From positions 7,381,001 through 7,445,000 of the forward strand of contig NZ_CP117709.1 in assembly GCF_028622875.1 (NCBI RefSeq): DNA of 64,000 nucleotides, given 5' to 3'. The position numbers and the translations under genes are program-made. The notes beneath the pieces were generated by a model. It did no database searches and was not told the origin of the DNA. It saw only the letters and a list, made by a program, of their open reading frames with translations. The DNA comes from Streptomyces sp. MMBL 11-1 (GTDB lineage: Bacteria > Actinomycetota > Actinomycetes > Streptomycetales > Streptomycetaceae). This document shows positions 7,589 through 15,716 of the stretch, piece after piece. Numbering within the stretch: the first letter of the stretch is position 1; each line of letters begins with the position of its first letter.

Positions 7589-8833
7589 ATGTCACGTGCC
7601 ATAGATGTCGCCGTCATCGGAGGAGGGCTGCTCGGACTCGCCACGGCCCGGGCGCTGCTGCGTACCCGGCCCGGTCTGTCCGTCACGGTCCTGGAGAAGG
7701 AAGCGCGCTGGGGCGCCCATCAGTCCGGACACAACAGCAACGTCATCCACAGCGGCCTGTACTACGCGCCCGGCTCCCTCAAGGCCCGGCTGGCCCGGAC
7801 CGGTGGCGAGGAGATGATCCGGTACTGCGAACAGCGCGACGTGCCCGTCAAGCGCACGGGAAAGCTCGTGGTGGCCACGTCCACGGCCCAGCTCCCCGGC
7901 CTGGAGGCGCTCGCGGAGCGCGGCCGGGCGAACGGCGTCACCGTGCAGCGGCTGAGCCGCGCGGAGTTCGCCGAGCGGGAACCGCATGTCGCCGGGGTGG
8001 CCGCTCTGGCGGTCGCCGACACCGCCATGACCGACTTCGGCCAGGTGTGCCGCGCACTGGCGGCCGAGCTGACCGGACTCGGCGCCGAGCTGCGCACCCG
8101 GTCACCTGCCCTCTCCTTCGCCGAGGCCGAGGGCCGGACCGTGATCCGCACACCCGGCGAGGAGATCCGCGCCCGGATCCTGGTCAACTGCGCGGGCCTG
8201 CACAGCGACAAGGTCGCGGCCGCGGTCGGCGACCGCCCGACGGTGCGGATCATGCCCTTCCGCGGCGAGTACGCCGAGATCAGGCCCGGCCGCCGGGGAC
8301 TGGTCAACAACCCGGTGTACCCGGTGCCCGACCCCGAGCTGCCCTTTCTCGGCGTGCACATCACGCCCATGCTCGACGGCACGGTCCACGTGGGGCCCAA
8401 CGCCGTGCCCGCGCTGGCCCGCCAGGGCTACCGCTGGCGCGACGTCGACCCCCGCATGGTGGGAGAGCTGCTGCGGGACCCCGCCCTGCGCGGTCTCGCG
8501 CGACGCTTCTGGCGGCACGGGGCCACCGAGATCAGCCGGTCGCTGATCTGGCCGCTGTTCGTCCGCGACGTCCGCCGCCTGCTCCCGGAGATCGAGAGCA
8601 GGGACATGCGGCGGCACGGAAGCGGCGTACGCGCCCAAGCGGTCACGGCGGACGGGCAACTGGTCGACGACTTCGTGATCAGCCGCACCCCGCGCGCCGT
8701 CCACGTGCTCAACGCGCCGTCGCCCGCGGCCACATCGAGTCTCCCCATCGGCAGCCGGATCGCGGCCGACGTCTTCGAGCAGCTCGGTCACGGGGAGTCG
8801 GCCCGGACCGCACGTGAAGAGTCCGCCGCCTGA
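7589..8833 (+). CDS. lhgO: L-2-hydroxyglutarate oxidase-like FAD enzyme
   Basis: This 414-residue DAO-fold flavoprotein has the Rossmann motif VAVIGGGLLGLATA at the N-terminus and the HNSNVIHSGLYYAPGSLKARL region characteristic of LhgO, where the substrate carboxylates bind. LhgO oxidises L-2-hydroxyglutarate to 2-oxoglutarate and passes electrons to the respiratory chain. The start was set at the ATG at 7589 after AGAGAGG; a longer form from 7541 would put extra residues before the Rossmann fold. An MHS transporter follows after 91 bases, and the divergent FCD regulator and its operator lie upstream, suggesting an inducible hydroxy-acid uptake and oxidation unit. Related 2-hydroxy acids are possible substrates. 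Confidence 0.8.
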   Translation: MSRAIDVAVIGGGLLGLATARALLRTRPGLSVTVLEKEARWGAHQSGHNSNVIHSGLYYAPGSLKARLARTGGEEMIRYCEQRDVPVKRTGKLVVATSTAQLPGLEALAERGRANGVTVQRLSRAEFAEREPHVAGVAALAVADTAMTDFGQVCRALAAELTGLGAELRTRSPALSFAEAEGRTVIRTPGEEIRARILVNCAGLHSDKVAAAVGDRPTVRIMPFRGEYAEIRPGRRGLVNNPVYPVPDPELPFLGVHITPMLDGTVHVGPNAVPALARQGYRWRDVDPRMVGELLRDPALRGLARRFWRHGATEISRSLIWPLFVRDVRRLLPEIESRDMRRHGSGVRAQAVTADGQLVDDFVISRTPRAVHVLNAPSPAATSSLPIGSRIAADVFEQLGHGESARTAREESAA

Positions 8834-8924
8834 CCGCTCCACTCCCCGCTCTTCCCTCCCCCTCTCCCTGCCTCCTTCCTCCTATCCCATCCACCTCTCC
8901 TTCAACGGTGATCGAGGACAGCCC

Positions 8925-10331
8925 ATGGCGAACGCCCCGTACAAAGAAGCGCAGGACCCCGGACCATCCGCCGCCACCGCCCGCCGCCGCGTGGCCACCG
9001 CCACCATCGTGGGCTCCGCGCTGGAGTGGTACGACTTCTATCTCTATGCCTCCATGGCCGCCCTGGTCTTCGGCAAGATCTTCTTCCCGCAGACCGACGG
9101 CGCGACCGGCACGATGGCTGCCTTCGCGACCTTCGCGGCCGGGTTCCTGGCCCGCCCGCTGGGCGGCATCCTGTTCGGGCACCTCGCGGACCGCATCGGC
9201 CGGCGGAACGTACTGATCATCACCTTCGTCCTGATGGGTGTCTCCACCGGACTGATCGGGCTGCTTCCCGCGTACGGGACCGCCGGAATCGCGGCCCCGA
9301 TCGCCCTGGTGATCCTGCGCATCTTCCAGGGCCTCGGTGCCGGAGCCGAGTACAGCAGTGCGGCGGTCGTCGCCTATGAGCATGCCGACGAGAACCGGCG
9401 CGGCCGTCAGGGCGCCTGGCCGGCCCTGGGCCTCAACCTCGGGCTGCTGATGTCGTCGCTGACCGTCACGGTGCTGACGACCCTGGACGAGGAGGCGCTC
9501 CTGTCCTGGGGCTGGCGCATCCCGTTCGTCGCGAGCTTCGCCCTCGCCGGCGTGGGCCTGTGGGTGCGGCGCCGTGTGCCGGAGTCGCGCGACTTCCACG
9601 ACAGCCAGAAGAAGCAGGAGCGGGACACCACCCCGCAGATGCCGTTCGTCACCCTGCTGCGCAAGGAGCGGCGCGGTCTGCTCGTGGTCCTGGCCGTCTC
9701 GTTGGGATACAACGCCCTCAGCTACATCTTCAAGACCTTCTCGCTGGCCTACCTCTCGGACTTCCAGGACGTCTCGGCCGGCGTCGGCGCCTTCGGGATC
9801 ACCCTGGCCAGTGCCACCGCCCTCGTCACCGTGCCGCTCTTCGGCTGGGCCAGCGACCGCTTCGGCAGCCGCCGGGTGCTGGCGGCCGGCGGCGTCGCCT
9901 CGGCGCTCTTCGCCTTCCCGTTCTTCGTCCTGCTCGACACGGGAAACTCGATCCTGATCTGGCTGTGCCTGATCATCGCGACGGGCTTGCTGGCACCGGC
10001 CATGTTCGCCCCGCAAGGCTCTTTGCTCTCCCGCCAGTTCCCGGCGGACGTCCGGGTCAGCGGAGTCGGCACGGGACGGGAGGTCGGCGCCGCCCTCTCG
10101 GGCGGACTTGCCCCGCTGGCTGCCCTGGCCATCGTCGGGGCCAGCGCGACCCACGCCACCTGGGGCGTCTCCCTCCTCCTCGTCGCCGCAGCCGTCGTGG
10201 TCGTCGTCGGCGCCGCCTTCGACCGGGGAACCCCCTCGGCCTCCCCTCCCGTACGGCGGGACTCCGGAACCGAGCTGCCCCCGAGCCGGACACCGGACCG
10301 GGACGACGTCCGCGCGGGCCAGGCCCACTGA
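8925..10331 (+). CDS. MFS transporter, metabolite:H+ symporter (MHS) type
   Basis: This 468-residue integral membrane protein is predicted to have 12 helices. It begins with the MHS hallmark SALEWYDFYLYASM and has LFGHLADRIGRRNVL between helices 2 and 3. MHS members import dicarboxylates, ketoglutarate, proline/betaine or shikimate with protons. The ATG at 8925 follows GAGGA at eight bases. Its place directly behind the LhgO-like gene argues that it brings in a substrate of that oxidase or a related hydroxy or keto acid. A perfect hairpin downstream (10374-10417) ends the unit. Confidence 0.85.
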   Translation: MANAPYKEAQDPGPSAATARRRVATATIVGSALEWYDFYLYASMAALVFGKIFFPQTDGATGTMAAFATFAAGFLARPLGGILFGHLADRIGRRNVLIITFVLMGVSTGLIGLLPAYGTAGIAAPIALVILRIFQGLGAGAEYSSAAVVAYEHADENRRGRQGAWPALGLNLGLLMSSLTVTVLTTLDEEALLSWGWRIPFVASFALAGVGLWVRRRVPESRDFHDSQKKQERDTTPQMPFVTLLRKERRGLLVVLAVSLGYNALSYIFKTFSLAYLSDFQDVSAGVGAFGITLASATALVTVPLFGWASDRFGSRRVLAAGGVASALFAFPFFVLLDTGNSILIWLCLIIATGLLAPAMFAPQGSLLSRQFPADVRVSGVGTGREVGAALSGGLAPLAALAIVGASATHATWGVSLLLVAAAVVVVVGAAFDRGTPSASPPVRRDSGTELPPSRTPDRDDVRAGQAH

Positions 10332-10373
10332 GGGCAGGGCCGGGGCGCGAGCCGCCCGGGACAAGGAATGCCC

Positions 10374-10417
10374 GAACGGGGCGGCCCGGACCGACCTCGG
10401 TCCGGGCCGCCCCGTTC
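10374..10417. terminator. Bidirectional terminator hairpin, 21-bp perfect stem
   Basis: The arms 10374-10394 and 10397-10417 are perfect 21-base reverse complements with a minimal loop. It lies between the convergent MHS transporter and SHOCT genes and reaches into the SHOCT stop codon. Confidence 0.8.
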
Positions 10418-10709
10418 AGGACCCCAGGACGCGGGCCTTCTCGGCGGCGAACTCCTCGTCGGTGAGGAGCCCCTGGGCCTTCAGGTCGGCGAGCTGGGTC
10501 AGCTGGGACACCCGGTCCGCGCCCGCCGGGGCCGGGGCCGGCGCCGGGGGAGGGGGCGCGGCTGCCGGCGCCTGCGGGGCCTGGGCGGCCGCCTGGCGCC
10601 GCATGTCATGACGCTCCACGCGGTTGGAGACCGCGGTGGCGGTGCCCGAGATGACCGCGGTGCGGGCGATGGTGCCCAGCAGGCCGGGCCGTCCGAATCG
10701 TTGAGGCAT
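10416..10709 (-). CDS. Small SHOCT-domain protein
   Basis: This 97-residue protein has a basic N-terminus, a short hydrophobic segment (LLGTIARTAVISGTATAV), an Ala/Pro-rich linker and a C-terminal SHOCT motif (LTQLADLKAQGLLTDEEFAA). SHOCT is a short helical oligomerisation or association motif often found at the end of small actinobacterial membrane-linked proteins. Function is unknown. It is followed upstream on the same strand by a DUF6325 gene only 28 bases away, a pairing consistent with co-transcription. Confidence 0.8.
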   Translation of the reverse strand: MPQRFGRPGLLGTIARTAVISGTATAVSNRVERHDMRRQAAAQAPQAPAAAPPPPAPAPAPAGADRVSQLTQLADLKAQGLLTDEEFAAEKARVLGS

Positions 10710-10737
10710 GACTGGCCGTCTCCTTCGTCTCTGTCGG

Positions 10738-11178
10738 TCAGTTGCCGTCGAGCGACGCGATCGCTTCGACGACGGCGTCCCGCGGAACGCGTTCCAGCAT
10801 CACCAGCTCGCCCTCGGAACCCCGCACCGCTGCCGCAAGCCGCGCCGCCCAGGTGTTCTCCCAGGCCACGACGAGTGCGGAGGACCCGTCACCCAGGGAG
10901 TCGGACACCGTCCGCAGATCCTCGTCGCTGAGCAGGTCGAACTGGGCGTCCGTGACCTGGAGCAGTGTCTCCGCCACTCCCGGATCGGTGAGTTCCACGA
11001 CCGTGACCGAGCTGTCCGACGCCTTCGAGACGAAGGCCAGATCGAGGATCCTGACCGTCTCGTTCTGCTGCAGTTCCCGCAGGGCGGGGACTACCTGGCC
11101 GTCGAACCGGTTGCCCTCGAAGGCAATGACGGCGACGTCAACCGGGCCGACCGTGTCGGCTTGGAGACCACTGGGCAC
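10738..11178 (-). CDS. DUF6325 family protein
   Basis: This protein of about 146 residues starts, in my reading, at the GTG at 11178, preceded by AAAGGCGGG; a GTG at 11196 would add six residues. The conserved opening GPVDVAVIAFEGNRF and the segment VRILDLAFVSK mark the DUF6325 family of small acidic actinobacterial proteins, which resemble membrane-stress-associated proteins but have no proven function. No signal peptide or transmembrane helix is visible. It precedes the SHOCT gene in a likely two-gene unit. Confidence 0.75.
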   Translation of the reverse strand: MPSGLQADTVGPVDVAVIAFEGNRFDGQVVPALRELQQNETVRILDLAFVSKASDSSVTVVELTDPGVAETLLQVTDAQFDLLSDEDLRTVSDSLGDGSSALVVAWENTWAARLAAAVRGSEGELVMLERVPRDAVVEAIASLDGN

Positions 11179-11324
11179 GATCAGCCCGCCTTTCACGAAG
11201 CGTCATAACGGATTAACCATGACATCTTCCCGCGCCGGGGGCGAGGGGAGAGACCCCCCGCCGACCGGGAGCCGCGGGCACGCCGACGAGCATGCGGTGC
11301 CGGGGAGGGGGTCGGCCGTGTACG

Positions 11325-11852
11325 TCAGGCCGGAGCCGTGACCGTGCACTGGCTCTGGGTGGAGAGGCGCCGCAGGGCCGCCTCCGCGAGCAGGGCGACG
11401 GACGCGACGGCGATCAGCGGCTGCAGCGGCGCCCAGTAGCTCAGCGCGCCCGACGACCCGAGGAGGACGAGCACGAGCTTGTTGCACACGGGGCAGCCCA
11501 CGGCGAAGAACGACAGCACGCCGCCGAGAGCACCCATCCGGCTGCCCCGGACGGTGTCGGAAGGCTGCGTGGACGGGGATGAGGCCGAGGGCGCGAGCGG
11601 GGTGGCGGCGGGCGGGCGGACGTACGTGCTCAGCACGAGGCCGGCCAGGACGGCGGTGAGGGCGAGGGCGGGATAGTTCCACCACTGCACGGGGACCGAG
11701 CGGCCGAACAGGGGGGTGGGCAGCACATCGGTGGGCACGCCGACGGCGACGGCCGTGGCCAGGGCGCCGAGCCCCGCCACCAGCCACTGCCTGGCCCGCC
11801 ACATACGCAGCGTCGTGCCCGCCAGGCTCAAGGAGCGCTGGGAAGAGGACAT
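11325..11852 (-). CDS. Four-helix membrane protein with GCPVCNK motif
   Basis: This 175-residue protein has four likely transmembrane helices (around residues 22-38, 58-76, 104-120 and 138-156). A CxxC pair in VGCPVCNKLVLVLL lies within or beside the third helix. Such CPxC motifs in small membrane proteins can bind metal or take part in thiol exchange, but no function is established here. The ATG at 11852 follows GGAG at eight bases. The gene upstream (11909-12292) is 56 bases away on the same strand and also codes for a small protein with one membrane segment, so the two may work together. Confidence 0.7.
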   Translation of the reverse strand: MSSSQRSLSLAGTTLRMWRARQWLVAGLGALATAVAVGVPTDVLPTPLFGRSVPVQWWNYPALALTAVLAGLVLSTYVRPPAATPLAPSASSPSTQPSDTVRGSRMGALGGVLSFFAVGCPVCNKLVLVLLGSSGALSYWAPLQPLIAVASVALLAEAALRRLSTQSQCTVTAPA

Positions 11853-11908
11853 GCGGAAATCTCCGTTTCCGGATGGAAGAGATCAAGGACGCGACCGCGA
11901 GGGCCGGC

Positions 11909-12292
11909 CTACATCCGCAGTACGGAGAAGGTGGTGACGGGATGAGGTGGCGCGGGGTCGCCGCGGCAGAACGAGGCGCCCGAACCGGTCGCCGGTGCGG
12001 TGCCGTCCGTCCAGCGGGGCGAACCGGACGCCGGACCGGCGCCCGCAGCGGTGTCGGAGCGCGGCGCGACGTCCTCGGCGGCCACCGGATTCTTGCCGCA
12101 CGTAGCGGAGTCGTCGCCCGCCGAGGGCTGCGCGGCGGTAGCCGCCTGCGCTACGGACATCAGGTCGGACGGACCCACGTCCGGCGGCGCGGGCCGGTCG
12201 AGCAGACACAGCAGACCGACCACGGCCACCAGAAGCGCGAGCAGACCACGCAGCGCGGCGGTGGCCGCCACGGGGGTCGTCGCTCGCCTCAT
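11909..12292 (-). CDS. Small hypothetical protein with N-terminal membrane anchor
   Basis: This 127-residue protein starts at the ATG at 12292 (a start at 12334 would add 14 residues). A single hydrophobic helix (ALRGLLALLVAVVGLLCLL) acts as signal anchor, and the rest is a low-complexity Ala/Gly/Pro-rich exported tail with two cysteines. No family is recognised. It precedes the GCPVCNK membrane protein with a 56-base gap. Confidence 0.55.
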   Translation of the reverse strand: MRRATTPVAATAALRGLLALLVAVVGLLCLLDRPAPPDVGPSDLMSVAQAATAAQPSAGDDSATCGKNPVAAEDVAPRSDTAAGAGPASGSPRWTDGTAPATGSGASFCRGDPAPPHPVTTFSVLRM

Positions 12293-12350
12293 GTACGCCT
12301 GCTCTTTCCGGAAGGTCACCCCACGATAGAACACGGGAGCCGGGCGCCGG

Positions 12351-12377
12351 CCCCCGGCCTCGGGTGAGGGCCGGGGG
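12351..12377 (-). terminator. Hairpin downstream of PLDc_N/SHOCT gene
   Basis: The arms CCCCCGGCC and GGCCGGGGG (9 bp, 9-base loop) lie just after the stop of the 12404-12808 gene and before the start of the next gene. Confidence 0.45.
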
Positions 12378-12403
12378 TCGATGCCGAGAGCCGGAGCCGT
12401 GCC

Positions 12404-12808
12404 TCAGCCGAGCAGTTTCGCCTTCGCCCGCTCGTACTCCTCGGGGTTGAGCGCGCCCTTGTCCCTGAGGTCGGCGAGCTTCGCCAGATCGTTCACATGG
12501 TCGCTGCCGCCTGATCCGCCCTGGCTCGCCGCGGCTTCGCGTACGTAGGCGCGGAACGCCGCCTCCGAGTCCTTGGCCAGCTTCTCGTCGCGTTCGTGCA
12601 TGCTGCGCCCGCGGGCGATCAGGTAGATCAGCACGCCCAGGTACGGCAGCAGGATGACGACGATCAGCCAGCCGGCCTTGGCCCAGCCGTTCAGCGAGTG
12701 ATCCCGGAAGAGGTCGGTGACCACCTTGAACAGCAGGAAGAACCACATGACCCAGAGGAACAGGTACAGCATGGTCAGAAAGACGTCCAGGAGCGGGTAG
12801 TCGTCCAT
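12404..12808 (-). CDS. PLDc_N and SHOCT domain membrane protein
   Basis: This 134-residue protein has two N-terminal transmembrane helices (residues about 8-30 and 42-66) forming a phospholipase-D-nuclease N-terminal (PLDc_N) module with the typical LLPYLGVLIYLIARG segment. A charged linker leads to a C-terminal SHOCT motif (LAKLADLRDKGALNPEEYER). There is no catalytic PLD domain, so it is not an enzyme by itself. These proteins are common in Streptomyces and of unknown function, possibly envelope-associated. It is monocistronic as far as can be seen. Confidence 0.85.
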   Translation of the reverse strand: MDDYPLLDVFLTMLYLFLWVMWFFLLFKVVTDLFRDHSLNGWAKAGWLIVVILLPYLGVLIYLIARGRSMHERDEKLAKDSEAAFRAYVREAAASQGGSGGSDHVNDLAKLADLRDKGALNPEEYERAKAKLLG

Positions 12809-12966
12809 GGTCCTACTCCCTGTCGTGCGAATGGTCCCCTATTCATACAGTGAGTCCGGATTGTCCGCACCTGTAGGTCGGTAGGTCTGGAGGCCGGTAC
12901 GTCTGGAGGCCGGTACGTCTGTACGTCTCCGGGGTGGGAGAGGTGCGTGAGCGCAGGAGCGGTGTG

Positions 12967-13466
12967 TCAGGCGCGGTTCTCGTCCGGGGCGATCCGCAGG
13001 ACATGCGCGGGCGGGTGGGCGATGCCCAGCTCCGGCCGCCAGGCCGCGAGGATCTGTGCCGACGGGTCGAACAGCGGGGCCGGCAGCTCCTCGGGGGCGT
13101 CCATTGCCAGGCGCTGATCAGGTGCGGCTCGGTCACCTCCGGGACCCCGGAGGCGAGCCGCACGACGGCCGCCATGCTGACGCGGTTGATCCCGCCGATC
13201 ACGTCGTGGACCATCGCGATGACGTCCACGGCCGCCTCGTCGACCACCAGGCCCGTCTCCTCGCGCAGCTCCCGGGCGCCCGCCGCGGCGATCGACTCGT
13301 GCGTCGCGTCGACCTTCCCGCCCGGCAGCTCCCACGTACCGCTGTGGTGCCGGCCCAGGAGTACGCGTCCCCGGACGTCCTCGACGATCACGCCGACTCC
13401 GAGGGCCGCCTGGGCGGAGGGCGGGCGGGTGTTGCGGGCGGGCTCGGCGATGCGGTCGGCTGACAT
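12967..13466 (-). pseudogene. NUDIX hydrolase with internal frameshift
   Basis: The first 120 residues read as a normal NUDIX hydrolase with the box GGKVDATHE...RELREETGL. After EPHLISAWQW the frame is lost. The expected C-terminus (EELPAPLFDPSAQILAAW and on) continues in another frame from about 13100 to a stop at 12967. Restoring a second TGGA copy in a TGGATGGA repeat would repair the frame, so loss of one 4-base unit is the simplest explanation. Left as is, translation runs out of frame to 12843. It is either a recent pseudogene or a sequencing error. NUDIX enzymes hydrolyse nucleoside diphosphate derivatives. Confidence 0.8.
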
Positions 13467-13559
13467 GGTGCTGGTTCTCCGTTCTGCGGTGCCGGGTCCG
13501 GACCACCGTAACGAAGCGGCCCGGGCGGCCGTGTGCCGGTGCGGCAGTGGCGGGCGCGC

Positions 13560-14459
13560 TCAGGTCACCAGCCGCAGCGACCTCTCCGCGATGCCGAGCC
13601 GTACGCTCTGACCCCAGGTCAGCTCCAGGGCGTCGGACTCCATCCCGTCCCCGAAGACCACGACCCGGTCCGACTCCACGGTCAGCCGCAGCCCCTGCCC
13701 GCGCCCCAGCTCGCCCGCCACCCTGGACGTCCCGGTCGCCGGGGAGGGCCAGGCCTCGCGCACGAACCACAGGAGCCGCGCGTCGCACGGCGCGGGCAGC
13801 GCCAGGGTGCCGCCGCGCTCCAGCCACAGCGACCGGAGCCAGCCGGTGGCGCCCGTGCCGGTGCCGACCAGCACCCCGGAGGAGGCCTGGGCTTCGCCGG
13901 GGGCGCTCTCACCGTCGGGGCCCAGGCGGTAGCGGGCCGTCTGGTGGCCGGGCGGCCCGAGGTAGATCTCGTTCAGGGCGAGGAGGCGCTGCGTGTCATC
14001 GGCGACGGCCTCGACCATGGTCAGCTCCTCGGCGCTCCCTCCGGCGGTGGACGCGGCGCGCAGCAGGGCGGCCGCGTCGGCGTGGCGGTGGCGGACCAGG
14101 ACGCCGGGATTGCGCCCCGGGTCGGTGTCGATGCCCACCACCGGCTGCCCGGACAGGTACTTCGCGGTGTTGGCGACCAGTCCGTCCTGGCCGACCACGA
14201 CGATCACGTCCTCCGGGGCGAACAGGAAGCGGTCCAGGTCCGCCCGCTCCACCCGGGAGCTGCGCCAGGTGAGCGGCACCGCCGCCGCCACCTCGCGCAG
14301 GGCCTGCCGGGTGGCCTCGTGGCGGCGGGCCACCTCGTCGATCGAGCGCCCCCGGCTGGACAGGAAGAACGCGGCCTGCCCGTGGGTCCCGTGCCGGGCG
14401 AGCAGCTCCTCGTACTCCGTCCGCCGGTGGACGAGCACCGCCCGGGGCGCCAGGCTCAC
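13560..14459 (-). CDS. NAD kinase-like (ATP-NAD kinase fold) protein
   Basis: This 299-residue protein resembles the NAD kinase / diacylglycerol-kinase-like fold: VVVGQDGLVANTAKYL occupies the place of the GGDGT loop, LNEIYLG matches the conserved NE, and GVLVGTGTGATGW resembles the substrate loop. The GGDGT motif is altered to GQDGL, so classical NAD+ phosphorylation is unproven. The GTG start at 14459 overlaps the stop of the upstream SPFH gene by four bases, indicating translational coupling. The pair probably forms a functional unit at the membrane. It could act on NAD, a sugar or a lipid. Confidence 0.7.
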   Translation of the reverse strand: MSLAPRAVLVHRRTEYEELLARHGTHGQAAFFLSSRGRSIDEVARRHEATRQALREVAAAVPLTWRSSRVERADLDRFLFAPEDVIVVVGQDGLVANTAKYLSGQPVVGIDTDPGRNPGVLVRHRHADAAALLRAASTAGGSAEELTMVEAVADDTQRLLALNEIYLGPPGHQTARYRLGPDGESAPGEAQASSGVLVGTGTGATGWLRSLWLERGGTLALPAPCDARLLWFVREAWPSPATGTSRVAGELGRGQGLRLTVESDRVVVFGDGMESDALELTWGQSVRLGIAERSLRLVT

Positions 14460-15469
14460 GCGCCCGCACCGCCTTCCGGACGGCCGAGCCTGGCGAGCAG
14501 CCCGGTGAGAACGTCGGGGGAGAGGGTGATGCTCTCGACGCGCGGCAGGTTCTCCGCGAGCCGGGTCGCCGCCAAGGCGTGCAGCGTGGCCGGATCGGCC
14601 TCGCCGTGCACCCGCAGCCAGGCGGCCTGGGCCTCGGCCCGCGCCGCGCCCGTCTCGCGCGCCGCCTCGGCCTCCGCGCGGGCCAGGCGCACCTTGCGGG
14701 CCGCCTCCGCCTCGGTCCGTACGCCGTCGGCCGCGGCCTTCTCCTCGGCCTCGCGGCGGGCGTTGGTGCCGCGCTGGTCGACCAGCTGCTCCTCGCGCCG
14801 GGCCAGTTCGATCTGGCTGGCCAGCTCGTTCTCGGCGATGGCGCGCTCCCGCTCGACGGCCACGGCCCGCCGTTCGTAGGTGGCCCGGTCCGCTTCCTGC
14901 TGGATCTGCTCGCGGGCCGGGGTGCGCAGGGCGCGCTCGACCTCGGCCTCGGGGCGGATCGCGACGACGCGCACGGCCACCACGTCGATGCCGGTGGCGG
15001 GGAGGCGGGGCTCGGCGGTGAGGCCGGTGGCGACCCGTTCGCGTACGGAGGCGACGCCGTCGACCAGGGCCGCCGCGAGCGGGGTGCGGGCCAGCACGTC
15101 CAGCGTGTGCTGCTGTGCGGTCTCGGTGAGGAGGGTGGCGATCTGTTCCAGCGGCGCGCCGCGCCAGCTCCCGGTGTCCGGGTCCACGGAGAAGTCGAGC
15201 CGGTCCGCCGCCTCGGCCGGATCGCTGATCCGGTAGGTGACGGTGGCCTGCACGGTGACGTCCTGGAAGTCGGCCGTACGGGCGTGGAACGCCATGGCCA
15301 GCTCCCGGTCGTCGACCGGCACTTCGGAGAGCGCCGCCGACAGGGACCGGTACCAGAAGCTGAGCCCCCGGCCGTCGTGGGCCAGCCGGCCGCGGTGGTG
15401 GTGGCGGATGTGGGCGGTGGGCGCGGAGCGCAGATGGCGCCAGCCGAGGCGCCGGGTGATGTCGGCCAT
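14456..15469 (-). CDS. SPFH/band-7 domain protein
   Basis: This 337-residue protein has a band-7/SPFH domain (residues about 30-190) and a long charged coiled-coil (about 190-290, rich in Glu/Ala/Arg, as in flotillins). No clear N-terminal transmembrane helix is visible, unlike typical stomatins, so it may be peripheral. SPFH proteins form large ring assemblies on membranes. The ATG at 15469 follows a GGGGGG-rich site, and a -35/-10 pair lies at 15500-15528. It is the first gene of a coupled operon with the NAD-kinase-like gene. Confidence 0.85.
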   Translation of the reverse strand: MADITRRLGWRHLRSAPTAHIRHHHRGRLAHDGRGLSFWYRSLSAALSEVPVDDRELAMAFHARTADFQDVTVQATVTYRISDPAEAADRLDFSVDPDTGSWRGAPLEQIATLLTETAQQHTLDVLARTPLAAALVDGVASVRERVATGLTAEPRLPATGIDVVAVRVVAIRPEAEVERALRTPAREQIQQEADRATYERRAVAVERERAIAENELASQIELARREEQLVDQRGTNARREAEEKAAADGVRTEAEAARKVRLARAEAEAARETGAARAEAQAAWLRVHGEADPATLHALAATRLAENLPRVESITLSPDVLTGLLARLGRPEGGAGA

Positions 15470-15499
15470 GGTGAGGCCCCCCTCGATTTCGTCATTGCG

Positions 15500-15528
15500 A
15501 CGATAAGGGGGGTGGTGAATAGAGTCAA
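15500..15528 (-). promoter_or_regulatory. Promoter of SPFH operon with overlapping palindrome
   Basis: On the minus strand TTGACT (15528-15523) and TATCGT (15505-15500) are 17 bases apart. The -35 box is part of a perfect palindrome, GTCAAGTTGAC (15524-15534), a plausible repressor site. The leader would be about 25 bases. Confidence 0.55.
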
Positions 15529-15670
15529 GTTGACGAAAAGGGGGGTGGCGTCCGGTGGGCCACCTGCCTGCTCGCCTCCCGTGTGTGAGCACACGGGCGG
15601 CCGGTGGCCTCCGTGGAGGGCACCGGCCGCCCGGGCGGTGCGCCGCCCCCGTCCCCACGGTGCGGCGCGG

Positions 15671-15711
15671 GTGGACCGCCCGCCCCATCCGCTGGGGCGC
15701 GGGCGGTCCAC
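15671..15711 (-). terminator. Terminator of TetR gene, 13-bp stem
   Basis: The arms 15671-15683 and 15699-15711 are perfect 13-base reverse complements just after the tetR-family stop codon. A smaller perfect 8-bp hairpin lies further on at 15578-15597. Confidence 0.65.
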
Positions 15712-15716
15712 GTCTG

